DNA of 64,000 bases from Beta vulgaris subsp. vulgaris. Taxonomy: Eukaryota > Streptophyta > Magnoliopsida > Caryophyllales > Amaranthaceae. A program made the translations under genes and the position numbers. The stretch spans positions 36,427,739 through 36,491,738 of the forward strand of contig NC_079203.1 of NCBI RefSeq assembly GCF_026745355.1, in the 5' to 3' direction. Shown in pieces: positions 10,901 to 23,476 of the stretch (positions are counted from its first letter, which is position 1; each line of letters starts with the position of its first letter). The notes below the pieces were generated by a model. It did no database searches. It saw nothing but the letters and a program-made list of their open reading frames with translations, and was not told where the DNA came from.

Positions 10901-13900
10901 TTTTCCATTAGTGGATTTGATGGATGCTGGTCACTGAATTACTGACTATCAACAAATATGTGAAGCCTTTAAAATCTACTTCCTACTTTTTTTTAATAAG
11001 TGACACGTTTTCCTTTTAGGGAATTGTCACATTAAGTGACACATAGCTCAAAGTAGTAAAAAGCACTTCTCATTTGTTACATCTTTGCCATCATTTAATT
11101 GTTTCACCTACTTACTTTATCCAATACTTGATTGGTTAAACAAGTGGTCCCAACTTTCTCTCTCTAGGAGCCTTGGTATTCTCCCACTTTCTCTCTGTGA
11201 CACATCTGGAAGTATAGATCAACGGCTAATCTGATTAATTGCACAACTGGATGCAATTTTGCGAATAGAACCCTGTATTACCCAGAATCAGTTTCCAGTG
11301 CTGAATGCAATTTGTCTCCAAGTATCAGACTTGAGCACTCGACTATTTTCTACTAAGAAGCGCATATTTTCTATTACAATGACATCATAGTGTTTTATCC
11401 TTCTTGTCAATAAACAGATTTTAATTATCAACAGTTGCCACAAGCGTCTTGGTGTTTGCTTCCGTGTAAGGCATGCTTAGGGGCTCTTGAGGCATTTTTT
11501 TCAAGGCTAAGGACTCTATGTCTCTATCTTATGAATGAAATTATATGGGAATTCTTTGTTTACTTTTTCTTGTTTTTGGGATAAGTAATAAAGACATATA
11601 ATCAAGAGACAACAAAGGAGGTCTGGAGGGTCACTTTATGTAGAAAAGGAGGGCTAAAGCTACAATCTCAAACCCTCAAGCTTTCGTTTACCAATGCATC
11701 CATAATATCAAGAAAAACCAAGTGATGCTGCCAACACTTAACTCCACTTCTGTGATAGCGTTTGAAACGGACCTTCATTTCATGATGTGAGCAAGCTCTA
11801 CCATAGATAATCTGCTTATTTTCTTTCTAAGTGCACTTCCAAATTTTCATCAGAACTCTCCACACTTTAGAAATCCAACCTTTTCTAATCATTCTTTTTC
11901 AAACAACAAAGAGAACTCTGGTAGAAATGAGTTTGCACTCAATTCATCCCAGAGAAAGCTAAGTGCCAAAGGGAAAGAAGACAGAAGAGTAAGATTGCGA
12001 ACAGTTGAACACTCTGTAATGGCTTACAAAGAACAAATCCTTCTTTTAAGATCATCCTATGTTGGACTCTTTCCTTGGAGTGCTGCCTGCACAGTGAATC
12101 ATGCTTTAGGAGGAGCCTTTCTTCTACAATTAATTACCAGGGAAATGCAGAGAGAAATTCCTCTCTGACAAAGTTATGAAATATGTTGAGTTGACAGAAA
12201 CAGATAAGGAACTGCTGAGAATTCACTTAGCTTAGAGACCAAAACAAAGAGATTATGGACAGAAAATGAGATATTAAGGGAGGAAGAATAAGGATTAAGA
12301 AAACAAGAAGCAAGATATGACTGAACTAATGCTAATCAAGGTGATTAATCACCAATTACAGCCTTACCAATCTTTCGAGAGGAATGGCACTTACCTATAA
12401 TCGAACAAACTATCTTCTTCTACAAGCTACTAACAACTTAATTATAATGCTATTACTAAAGTCTACTCTAACAAACTAACTATCTTCTTCTACAAGCTAC
12501 TAACAACTTAATTATACTGCTAATCACTAAGTGCTCCTACCCCTCATATTGAGTCATAGCAGAAACCTCTCTAATTAAGCCCTGAAAATATCTTGAGCAA
12601 ATCAGGAAATTGAACCTTTGAGGGTTGCTTCTGCACCTAATGTCATATGAAAAGAAAACCCTTGAAAACCCCTGTTTATACCAAGGACTTGAATACATTG
12701 AGCCTCTTAGATCTATGCCTTCTCCATGAAAGGAAGATACCTTCGAAAAATCTCCCAATATTTAGATTCCAAAGAGATGCACTTAAACGTAGCTTTCAGT
12801 GGAAGAATGAATATAAGATGGAAGAAATCCACATAATGTCCAGTGCGATCAGCTAAAATTTGAAAATGCAGTACCTTTCCAACTGGCGGTAGCCAGTAGC
12901 ACATTTCTCTCTAGGATACATCTTAATAACCCAAGTAATTCCATCGGATATGCAAAAAAGAAGTGTCACAGCGAAGAGTAGATGAATGATGGTGAGCTCT
13001 TGAGGGTGATTGTTCTTGACTTCTTATACTCGTGTTTCCAGAAACCTCCGCGCTATTTGTCGCCCGTATTTATACGGTATTTTTTCTTCTTTCTCCCTCC
13101 TCTACTTCTTCCTCCATAACCACCACCTCTGAGCCACCACTGCCGCCACTATCACCACCATAGCCTTCTCCCCACTGCCACCACCCCAGACCCTCCAGCT
13201 GCTGCCGCCCACCCCCATGCCCAGCCCCACCCTCCCAGCCCCCCCCCCCCCAACCCCAGCCCCTTCCCCCCACACCCAGCCCCACTTCCCCTCGCAGCCC
13301 CCCCCCCCAACCCCAGCCCCTTCCCCCCCACACCCAGCCCCACTGCCCCTTGCACCCCCCAACCCCAGCCCCTTCCCCCCACACCCAGCCCCACTGCCCC
13401 TCGCAGCCCCAGCCTCTCTACCCTGCAACCCCCCTCGAGTTTCCCCTGGCAGCCCACACCCCCTACATGCTTCTCCACCCCCCCCCCCCCCAAAAAAACC
13501 CCTTCTTCATCTGCTTTCTCCCTCCCTTTTCCTCTGCTCTGAAATTTAGCAGAATTATTTTTCGTTTCCACGACGGTGGAACCGGAAAAAATGGTCGGTA
13601 AACAGAAAATTGGTTCGGTTCATGCTAAAAAAAATCTGAATTTTTTTATATTTATGAGGTTAAAAAAGTTGAAAAATACAAAATACGTATAAAAATTCGT
13701 GCGGAATTTAGTAAATACGGCCGGTAAATAGCAAGACCCTTCCAGAAAACATATCTCAATAGTCATAGTCACCATTTTAGTCAAACTTTATCTCAGAATA
13801 TAAATTTGAAGAGAGAGAGAGGATTTTTTAACATAACCCTCAGGAGCTTGGTAAAAGATTTACTGGCTGCTCATTTGCTAACATTCTTAGTGTCTAGCAG

Positions 13901-16900
13901 TGAAAACTGAGATTTAAAAATACAAAGTACACCACTACCTCCATCGTCTTGTTAGGAATTTCCATTTTTTCAAGAATAGTCATCAAAAGTGATGCATTAG
14001 CTTATGCCTTTTCACCTTTAAAAAAAAAAGCTTATGCCTTTTCAAAGACTAGCTTTCACAACGAACCACATGCACGTCATCTAGGATCAACACCCTTTTT
14101 TTATTACGCTAAAGAAAACATATCCACTTCAAAAGTGATGTTTTTATGAAGGGCAATCCCATAGTTAAAAAGAAGCCTTTTTAGTCTTTACTTTTTTTAT
14201 ATTAATAATCTTAAAAGGCTAACTATGCTATTAACTCTCTTCCTGTAGTCATTTCGTTACTTTGTGCTTTTACTAAGTACCCTCTTTAACTTTTGTGAGT
14301 ATGTTACTTTTTGATGTTGTGGAAAATTTTCAATACAATATTTGCAAGATTTTGGTCCAAATATGAAGTGTCTAAATGACATTACCCACGTATCTGACAT
14401 GGATACTCAAGGTGAAATGAGGAATTGGTTAACATAGTTACGGAACCGCAAATAAGTCATAAGACTGAAGTTTTTCGGCAGTGAATGCTTAGATTGCGTG
14501 TTTTAGTCAAGGTACAGATCATTTTTTGTGTCAGCACTCAACAATCAGGAGATGTCAATGAAGTGATTAGAATTTGTAATCAACCTGAATCAATATCTTG
14601 ATAGTTAGCACATGTTTCAAAGAGCTCGAAGGAAATTTGTCAAGGCTTCCTTAAGCAGTCTAGTTATATTGAGGCTCTGTTTTGCTTCTGTAGAGGTTGA
14701 TCTTGATAGTTAGCACATGTTGCAAAGAGTTTGAAGGAAATATTTCTTTGATATGAAACTTGACGTCTTAACAATTAAGTTTTGATGGTTATTTTACATT
14801 AGATAAGCTGTACCTAGCGGGCTTGGCCTTGATTAATCTTCAGGAGAGGCTTGTTAGTTTCCTCTGGTCTGGAAATAGCTTTTTACAATCATATATCTGG
14901 GATTGTCTGAATAGACGTAGATTGCAGGTCTTGTATGACTGATGAGGATTCATCGGCTAGCAGAGGAGTTCTTTTGATCAGTTAGTGTAATTTCTATGCT
15001 GTGGAAGATGGAAATCGTGGCTGATTCTCACAGAGCGACTTTTGCTCGCATTTTACAGCTGTACAGTGAGAGACAGTGATTGGAGATGTGCGGCAGTTTG
15101 AAGATTTTGTGGTTTATTGTTTAAGTATAGTCAGATATTCGTAAATATTTGAGGGATATGTATTCCCTCGGAAATGAACAGAAATAGGAATCTCTGGAAG
15201 TAGATGAATGCCAAGATTCTGTCAGATTCCTTATGCTATTTTTGAATGGTGAATTCTATGTTCTTATCTTCGAATCGGACCATTCTTTATAAATTCATTT
15301 TGGTAGTTACAAATTTACAATATTTTTAGAGTTCATATTATGATATCATTCTGATGTATTGCAGAGACGTGAATTCAAAGATGGAGGTGGAACGAAGGAT
15401 TACCAAAATATATCGGGCACTAGTCAGAGGGATTATAGACTCAAATGAGGTATTCCAAAGAAAGATTTTATTGGTCTGTGTCTGCATATTAATGCTTTTG
15501 TAATGTGTTCTATCCGCCAGGGATCAACTTAAAGTTTTGAGTTTACCTTGCTGCCAACCGTCAACCTTGGGTTGGTTGGTATAAGGTATGGGTACGGGAT
15601 TTTCCAAACCCACACTCGGTGTTTGGTTTAGTGAATTTACAAAGACTGGAACCTGGTGGCCTGCCCTCACAAAGTCACAACTATAGATTTCTCAAACTTG
15701 GGGGTGGGGGTTTGTTCCTGATTTCTCTGCAAACACCGACCTCTGAATGAACTAAATAAAAGGAAAAGGAAATTTCTTGCACAAAAAAATGCCCAAGCTC
15801 TGCTACTGCCCACATCTTTTCCACTGTAAGCACTGCCACAAGCCCACAACCACCAGGAGCACAGACACCACCATATTGCCATTGCCTGTTGTTGGTGCTC
15901 CACCTCTGTGACCCCCGCTGCCGCTAAATCCCCCCACCACGTATAAATTCTTTGATCAATACCTTAGATGATTGTTTTTGACCGCCACAATATGCCATTT
16001 AGAATTATAGTGGGCAAAATTGACCACTAAAGGTACTTTTACTAATGTTTATTTGAAAATAGTGGCCTCTGATTGGGCAGGACGATAGAGAGAGAGGTTA
16101 CGATTGGGGTATGTAACTGAAAGGAAGAGTCGGTGGGGAGAGGATGAGGAGGCGAGAGAGGCAGTAGGTGATGGGGAAGAGGAGATGAGAGTAGGTGTTG
16201 TATTAGGGTAGTGGAGGGCAAGTGTGTTGAGCAGAAATCACTGGCATAAGAGATGGAGGAAATGGGAGGAAGAGATTTGGGCAAAAAGAGGGAGATAAAG
16301 GGGAGGAGAGAAAAACTTGATTGGTTTAGGCGATCTTAATGGGGACCTGACTTCATATATACTAGTCTTTTATGCACGTGATGCCTGCGTCGATTATTTG
16401 AGTCTATTATTAATAAATTTCATCAAAATATAATTATAGAAGTGTGATTTATAATTATTGTTATACAAACTACTGTAATTTATAAAGTGTTTAGAAATTG
16501 AGATAAACATTTAGATGTAAAGTTTTATAGTCAAATTAAATTTGTAATTTTTTTTATTGAGTAACCATTTTTCTCATTATGTCAAGTTACTTTGTTAATG
16601 CTTATCTAGTTTATTATTGGAATTTTGACCTATCTTTAAATTAGGAAAGGATATGATTGTACAAAATTTGAATATCCAATTAAGTATATATTTAGCCAAG
16701 GACAAAAAAGACATTTCATTGACGGACACCATAGCTCCCCCTTACTTATATGGATAGCTTTCTAAGCGTGCGATGACAACTTTTTCATTGTGATGTTTGT
16801 AATGTCGAGTAGCTAGTTTTACATACACGCAATACATGCAGTCACAACTAATTATAATAGTTTAAGTTGACGGTTTTTTCAATCAAGGATATGTTTTATT

Positions 16901-19900
16901 CAACTTATTAGAAGTTATTTTCCGCAAAAATAAGTTCAGGTCAACTATTGATCTAACCTTATTATCCTCTACTCCCTCTGTATTGTTTTTTCTTTCCTAC
17001 TTTGACTTTGCACGTTTGTCAATACACTTCTTCTGCATTAAATATCTTTCATTACATATTAGTAAAAATTATAATAATTGAATATTAATAAAGTACTCAT
17101 TGAGACAAATCAAACAAGACTCCAAATGACTATATTTTTCATATATATTGAGAAAAATCTAAAAGATTCTCTCTAATTGTGAATAGTGTCAAGATTCTAA
17201 GTGAGAAAGATAAAAAAATACAGAGGGAGTATGTAATTGTGATCATTTCGTTACATGACTTATGACTATAATGGAGTATATTGCTGATTTTTTATTTTGA
17301 CAATTTTTCCTTTTGATGAAAGATTTCGATATGCTTATATGAACTTGTTATCTTTGTTTTTTTAAAACTTTTTCGGTCTTTCCATTTTTTTAACCTAAAA
17401 TTTTAAGTTATTCTAATTGTAGTTTTTAAAAATGGCAAATATTTTGATTGATTGATTACCTATTATTATTTTTAAAATTAAAACAAAATTGATGTAATTA
17501 AAAAAGTAAGGGTAATATAGACATTTGATAGAGGGAAATCATACCTCCTCCCTTCACTTATATAATAGAGATTGAACCCACTTGCCCTCTGTAGTCTTAA
17601 ATATCAAACTGAACTGAACGGCCTGCTAAGCTTCTCTAGGGAGGTTTTATAAGATGCTGGCGACCATTAATGACATACATTTTTTCCCCCTTGACAGGTT
17701 CTAATCGACAAGCCAATTGGAGTTATGCGGTATCCTGGAGTTGCTAAGGGTCTATATGTTGCTCTGCCCTCAGGTTATTATCTGTATGTAGTTTTATTGT
17801 TTAATCTCATTTAGTACTTACTGATTGCAACTTGAAGCCTAAACTTTAAGTATATCCTAGTTTGGCTCACCTCAAGCATCAGCATACAAATATCCATGCT
17901 AAGGTTCCAATTAGATTAATTACCTAGCAATCAAGGCATAAAGCAACTCTGGACTGGAAAGGTGTAGACTATGACTTCTATGATATAGTCTCTCTTCCAG
18001 CATGCTATTGGTAAAATATCCTACTATTGATCATAATTCCTTTTGCTTCACACTTTTTGTCTCGGATGGCTTTAAATTAGTTTCCGAGTAGTGCATCAAG
18101 TGTGTAAAGACATAAGGGAACAACTAAGATCATCAATTTGAAACATACCAAAATGAATTAGGGAGAGAATCGTTGTAAAAATTGAGTTATTATATTATTT
18201 ATTGCAAGGTAGTAGATAATTTATTTGCAATAGCGATTGTTTATTGTTTGCACCACTTAATTATCAAGTTTCCTTTACTACAAGAGATTCCAGACCAAAC
18301 CTTGAACTCTTTTAACCTATCTAGTCTCTAGGCCTATGTCTTGTCCAAGTCCAATGACAACTATTATTATGGAATTTGCAATGTAGCTATTGGGATGTTC
18401 ATCTTTAGGGAACATAACAATGTTACTGATGGAGATGCCAGAAAATATTGACTTGTGCTTTGTAGGTCTAAGTACATTGGAATGTGCTTGGAGCAGTTCT
18501 CATATTGTGAAATAATTTGACTCTTAATAGTAGATTTTGGCATTCTTTTGTTTCTAATAATAGAAGAACTTTTCGATGTACTATTTTGTTTTCTTTTTCC
18601 TTTTTTTTTCAGGTTATTCTCTTCAACTCAACATACTGTCTTTATTAATCTAGGTAAACCAGCACTGAGCAAAGTCGGGGTTCTTGAAAGAGATGTAGAG
18701 AGAGACCAGACGCTGGTACAGGTACTATGTTCATCACTTTTTTTTTTACCAACCTTCCTTTACATCCGAAGAATGAAATAGATCTGATATTGTTGGTTGT
18801 TTAAACTCCTTGTTCTACAATAGACCACTTCCGATACTTTAAATGTACTGTAGTAAGAAAGTTCTATGTACACTTGCCCCCACAAATATTGTAGAAGCCT
18901 CCATGTTGAATTTAAACATGTCAAAACTTGGATCCCTGGAAGTATGTTTGGAGATTTGACTTCTAAGATCATTGGAGTAATGACAAATTATTTTCTAATT
19001 CTTACTCAGAACTACATACCTCTAAAAGAACAATAAAGAAGATAGATCAGTATTTATGCCTGTGGCTAAAGGTTGAGGGGTAGCTCAATTGGGAGTCACC
19101 TCGTCTCCAATGGCTTAGATCATGGGATCAAACTTGTTGGAGGGTGAGGGCATTTGATAGAGGTTTAAGGCCCTGAGAGGAGACACCAATGATATTATCT
19201 TATTATTATTTTAAAAGGAATGTCTGTGGGCTATGCTAGGAATGTATATTTGCAGCTAGTGAGGTCACTAGATTATCTTTACAAAAAAGCTTGTGGAGAA
19301 AGAATGTATGCAGTATGATCCTTATTTCTGGTGCTAAATATGAACCAAAATATTATCTTTGGTTTTCACGTATAGATAATGGGAATTGGTTTTGCTTTGC
19401 AAGTCCACAAAGCATGGTAGGGTTCTTGACTATAGGTTCTATGTGCAAAAATGAGAACCATGTTGCACAAAGCTCATTTTGTGGTGGAGGGCTTTGTGGG
19501 TCTTAATCACGGTATGATGTATGCAGCCTTGTAACTTCAGTGATGGTATTCTCTGTTAAAGCCATTTTAAAGTGCGGGGTTTCACAAGGAAGGTATGATG
19601 TTCACAGTTTTATACCTTCAATCAGAGACAATTCTGTTTAACACATTCAAAGCAAACAGGCAAAGCCTACTAATTTACAACAACTAACTTGAGGACAATA
19701 TGCAGAACTTTTAATATTCTACACTCATACCAAAAGCTTCAGACTGCAACCCAGAAACTCTTCAGCTTTTGTTGAAGATCACTATGTTGAATCTTTCAAC
19801 CAAAATCCACTTTCTTTGTTCAACTTTTCTGTCAGGAACTTTCTATTTTTCTTACATGTGGCTTCCTTGAACAGGTTGAGATACAGTCAGGAAGACCTCA

Positions 19901-22900
19901 CCAGATCCGAATTCATCTATCCCTGATAGGGTGTCCACTCTTGGGTAAGTCTGTTTACATTGTTTGATGTTCTTAAAATCATCAGTTAGTGAATAAAATT
20001 ATTCTCTTCATTCTAGACAAGTTCTGATGTAAAGGATTTGACAACCAAGGAATTTTGAAGTGCATGTTGATCATTCGGTGACCCATGATATCAATGAATT
20101 TAAAGATTCAGTTCTTTTGATAAATCCCAGTAGAAGATTTTGCAGCCCAGGGACGGGGCTCACTGTTTACCTCCTCTCCCCCCCCCCCCCCCCCGCCCCT
20201 CCTTCTCGAGAGTCGGGGCTTTTTTTTTTCTTTGAGGGGAGGGGGTGTTGCTGGTAGGGTCCTGGCCAGGCACCTTACCTGTCAAAAGATATATTTTTTC
20301 CGACCTTACATGCCTTTTCCTGATCCAATATATCATGGGATATATCTAGATGTTTAGTGCTATGATGTATTGATGCATGTTGCAACTTATCAAAAGAAAG
20401 TGCCTTTTGTGTCAGCATATTGTGAGAAATGTAATTTGTACCTCTTCTGTTTTCATTAGTTCGCTTGTTCCTCCATATGATGTATATTCTTCCAGACGAT
20501 TCTTTATGAATTTTCCATTTAGCTTTTTTTGTATTATCATTTCCTCTATTGCTCTTGGAGATGTTTTCCCACTAGTTTTTGATGGTCATAGCTGCTTCAA
20601 TTTGGACCTTCCATGTCCCGAAGCCCGCTAGCATCTGTACTCATACCAAACTGGAATCATGGATGTTGGAGTGGAAGAACTTCTCAGAACCAAATTCTGT
20701 GTAGCAATTAGACTTGCCTCCAAAAGCAGCTGGAATGACCTTAATCTTTAATTGACACCGATTTCTAAAAATTTCTGCTTTTAACATTTCAGGTGATCCT
20801 CTTTATGTTGCTGGTGGTCAGCCAGAGTGTTTTGATCCAGAGCTCATACAGGAGGACTTCGCGGAAGATGGGTATTGAAACTCTAGATCTCTTCTTAAAC
20901 TTTCTCAGTGTTCTTAAGACTTCCTCACCATTTAATCTGCTCCCCAAACTATGCAAACCAATGTATTGGTTTGGGGGGGGGGGGGATAACATAGCATGTC
21001 TTTTTGTGTTCAAATCTTGGTAATCAACTACTGTGAGATGGAGACTGCACGGCTGCCAAGTTAAAACTGATCAATAGAAGAGTTTGTCGTGGTATTAGCC
21101 TGTCCTTTAGGTATGGGTTTGAGAATTCAGTCTGAATCCGAACTAATCCAATGAATCCAATAGGAGGAATGCTTATATAAGATCCCAATAGGATCTGATT
21201 ACTTCTGCACCTCTTGTGTCTTGATAGATTAAACTTACACTATAATATAATAAGTTTGTTTGCATCATTAAACTTCTAATGAACATAGTGTATACTTGTT
21301 TTTTCTAAAACTCTTATTGTGATCTAAGTGATAACATAGTTGAGTCAGATATAATGAGACTTGTAGTGGAATCATTTGCTTGTCATCTTTGTGGCAAATT
21401 TGTTGATGTTGCAACAATCAACTTTTCTTTCCTTTTTTCTGGCCGAACGCTTTTTCTCTACATGGTATTTCTCATTCATGCTGCTTCCAACTTTTGAGAT
21501 GGCTTCCTATTACGCTCCTATCCAGGGAAGAAAAACTCGGCCGTTCCGTTCTAGAACGGGCGCTTTGTAACGGGTTTGAGAGTTGCCGTTCCGAGAAAAC
21601 CCGTTCTAGAACGGTGGAAGGAAATTCACACCAAACTCGGCCGTTCTGCCGTTATGTAACGGATTTGCGGCGTTCTAGAACGGTTTTTTGGCCGCTTTGT
21701 GTTAAAACGCGAGGCAAAGAAGGAAAAAGGAGAACAAAAGCATAAATCGGACTAAAATTTCTTGAATTAAATCTTACCAGGCTTCTTCATGCTCTAATTC
21801 AACACAAAACCCTAAAGTAATTTCATTTAATTACTTCAAATTGCAGTCTAAAATGGAAACCCTTATTTTAAAGAAACCCTAATTTTTAAAGAAACCCTAA
21901 TATGCGTATGGGAGGAAAATGATGGCCCTTGCTTCACCGGTCATGACAGAAAATGCCGGCGATATACCTTTAGATGCTTCTGGCATCGTAGCCGCCGGTG
22001 GATGCCGGCCGTTGTTGAAGTAGGTTACTTCTCTTTTATGGATCGAGGATTCTTCTTCTTTTCTCTCTCTTCTTTTTTCTTCTCTTTTTCATTTTATTTT
22101 GTGACTGCTAGTCACGTGAGAACTGAGATAAAATATCTCGCTTGTTCTCCACTTCTCTGTCTTCTTTTCTTCCTTTTATTTTTATTTTTTATTCCCTTTT
22201 TCTTTTTTGTCCCCTATTTTTATTCTCTTTTTCTTTTTATTCCCACACTTAGTCACACCTTTACTATTGCACCAAAAAAAAAAAAAAGAGTAATTTCCAT
22301 CAAAAGTACCCCAAATGTTGTATTGATAACAAAACAAAGTTAAAATGCTGCCTATGTGAATTTTTTTACAAAATTCACGCCGCGACGACCGCGAAACGTT
22401 CTATTTGGCCGTTACGGGGCGTTCCCGTGAAAACGCGACCGTTACCGAGAACGCGACCGCGACCGCGTTTTTTTTCCCTGCTCCTATCTAGAAGACTAGA
22501 ATATAAGTAGCTTTAGCTGAATTTTGCATCCAAAATAGAAGCCATTCTACTATAATTATGCAGAATGTCATGTGATAATATCAATATAACATTATTCTAT
22601 AATATGAATACAAGATGAAAGGCCACTTTATAATACCTATACATCTCATGGTACTAGATATAACTGGACTCATGTTATACATTGGCTGAATAACTTTCGC
22701 AAAAACAGACTGAACATCCTATATTCTGGAAGGAAGAAGGATGTCTTTAGAGTCCCTGATGCTTCCTGTTTAATTTTGTTGCAGCTCTATAGGGATTCTG
22801 TGGCAGGTGTTTTTATTTTCTATATTTATTATTCTGGATACCTGACAAGTATTTATTCTGAATTAATTTAGCTATTTTCGGTCTATACTTCCTTGCAGGG

Positions 22901-23410
22901 GTTATCAACGGCCTGCAAAACCTGTTCCTGGAGACTGCGGGTATCATCTGCATGCACATGAAGTTACTCTGTCCCACCCTAGTACAAATGAGGTAATTAT
23001 GCATTTATGCCACCAATCTGAACTGTGCAATATTTGGTGCTCATTCTCTATCTTCTTATCATGTGTAGCTAATATCTTGGTCGTTAGAGGATTTATGATG
23101 ATCTTTCTTATGTAGTCTATCTCAGTTACAATAAGTACATGAAGAGATCGCTTCCAGGTAGTGTAACAGTTTTGGATTACTTGCTTTGTTCCCTCAACCG
23201 TCAACAGATTGACAACAGCAAGTAGCACAGTGTGCAATTGGAGAAAAAACATTTTACATTTGACTGCCAAAAAAATGCTTTCGTCCAAAATCCGGTACAA
23301 TTTGTCTGTCCCCCCCAGTGATACAAGGAACGAAATTTGATACGAAACGCGGGACAGAAACGGAAACGGGAAACGCTACCTTGAGTGAATCGGGAACGTT
23401 TGGTGTTTAG

Positions 23411-23476
<66 letters not shown>

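Larger units (their letters stand above)
10606..15364. other. Intron 5 of the pseudouridine synthase gene (4.8 kb)
   Basis: No coding exon was recognised here, although the phase conflict between exons 5 and 6 leaves room for a microexon. The intron holds a degenerate Stowaway-like stretch near 10976-11200 (cttcctac..., gtgacac repeats), a short direct duplication at 12408-12525, and the C-rich inverted-repeat element at 13052-13732. The rest is AT-rich without structure I can name. Confidence 0.5.

Noticed and set aside
13070..13601. Long Gly-rich and Pro-rich open frames on both strands
   Set aside because: They arise from the C-rich minisatellite. All frames are open because stop codons cannot form in C- or G-only sequence, and there is no domain or splice context.
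18548..18781. Starting exon 8 at the earlier acceptor (18612)
   Set aside because: That acceptor adds sequence without homology and shifts the phase; the acceptor at 18653 gives the conserved GKPALSKV in phase.
22002..22343. 113-codon plus-strand frame rich in Phe and Ser
   Set aside because: It lies wholly inside the hAT-like element and is produced by T/C-rich sequence; no homology.
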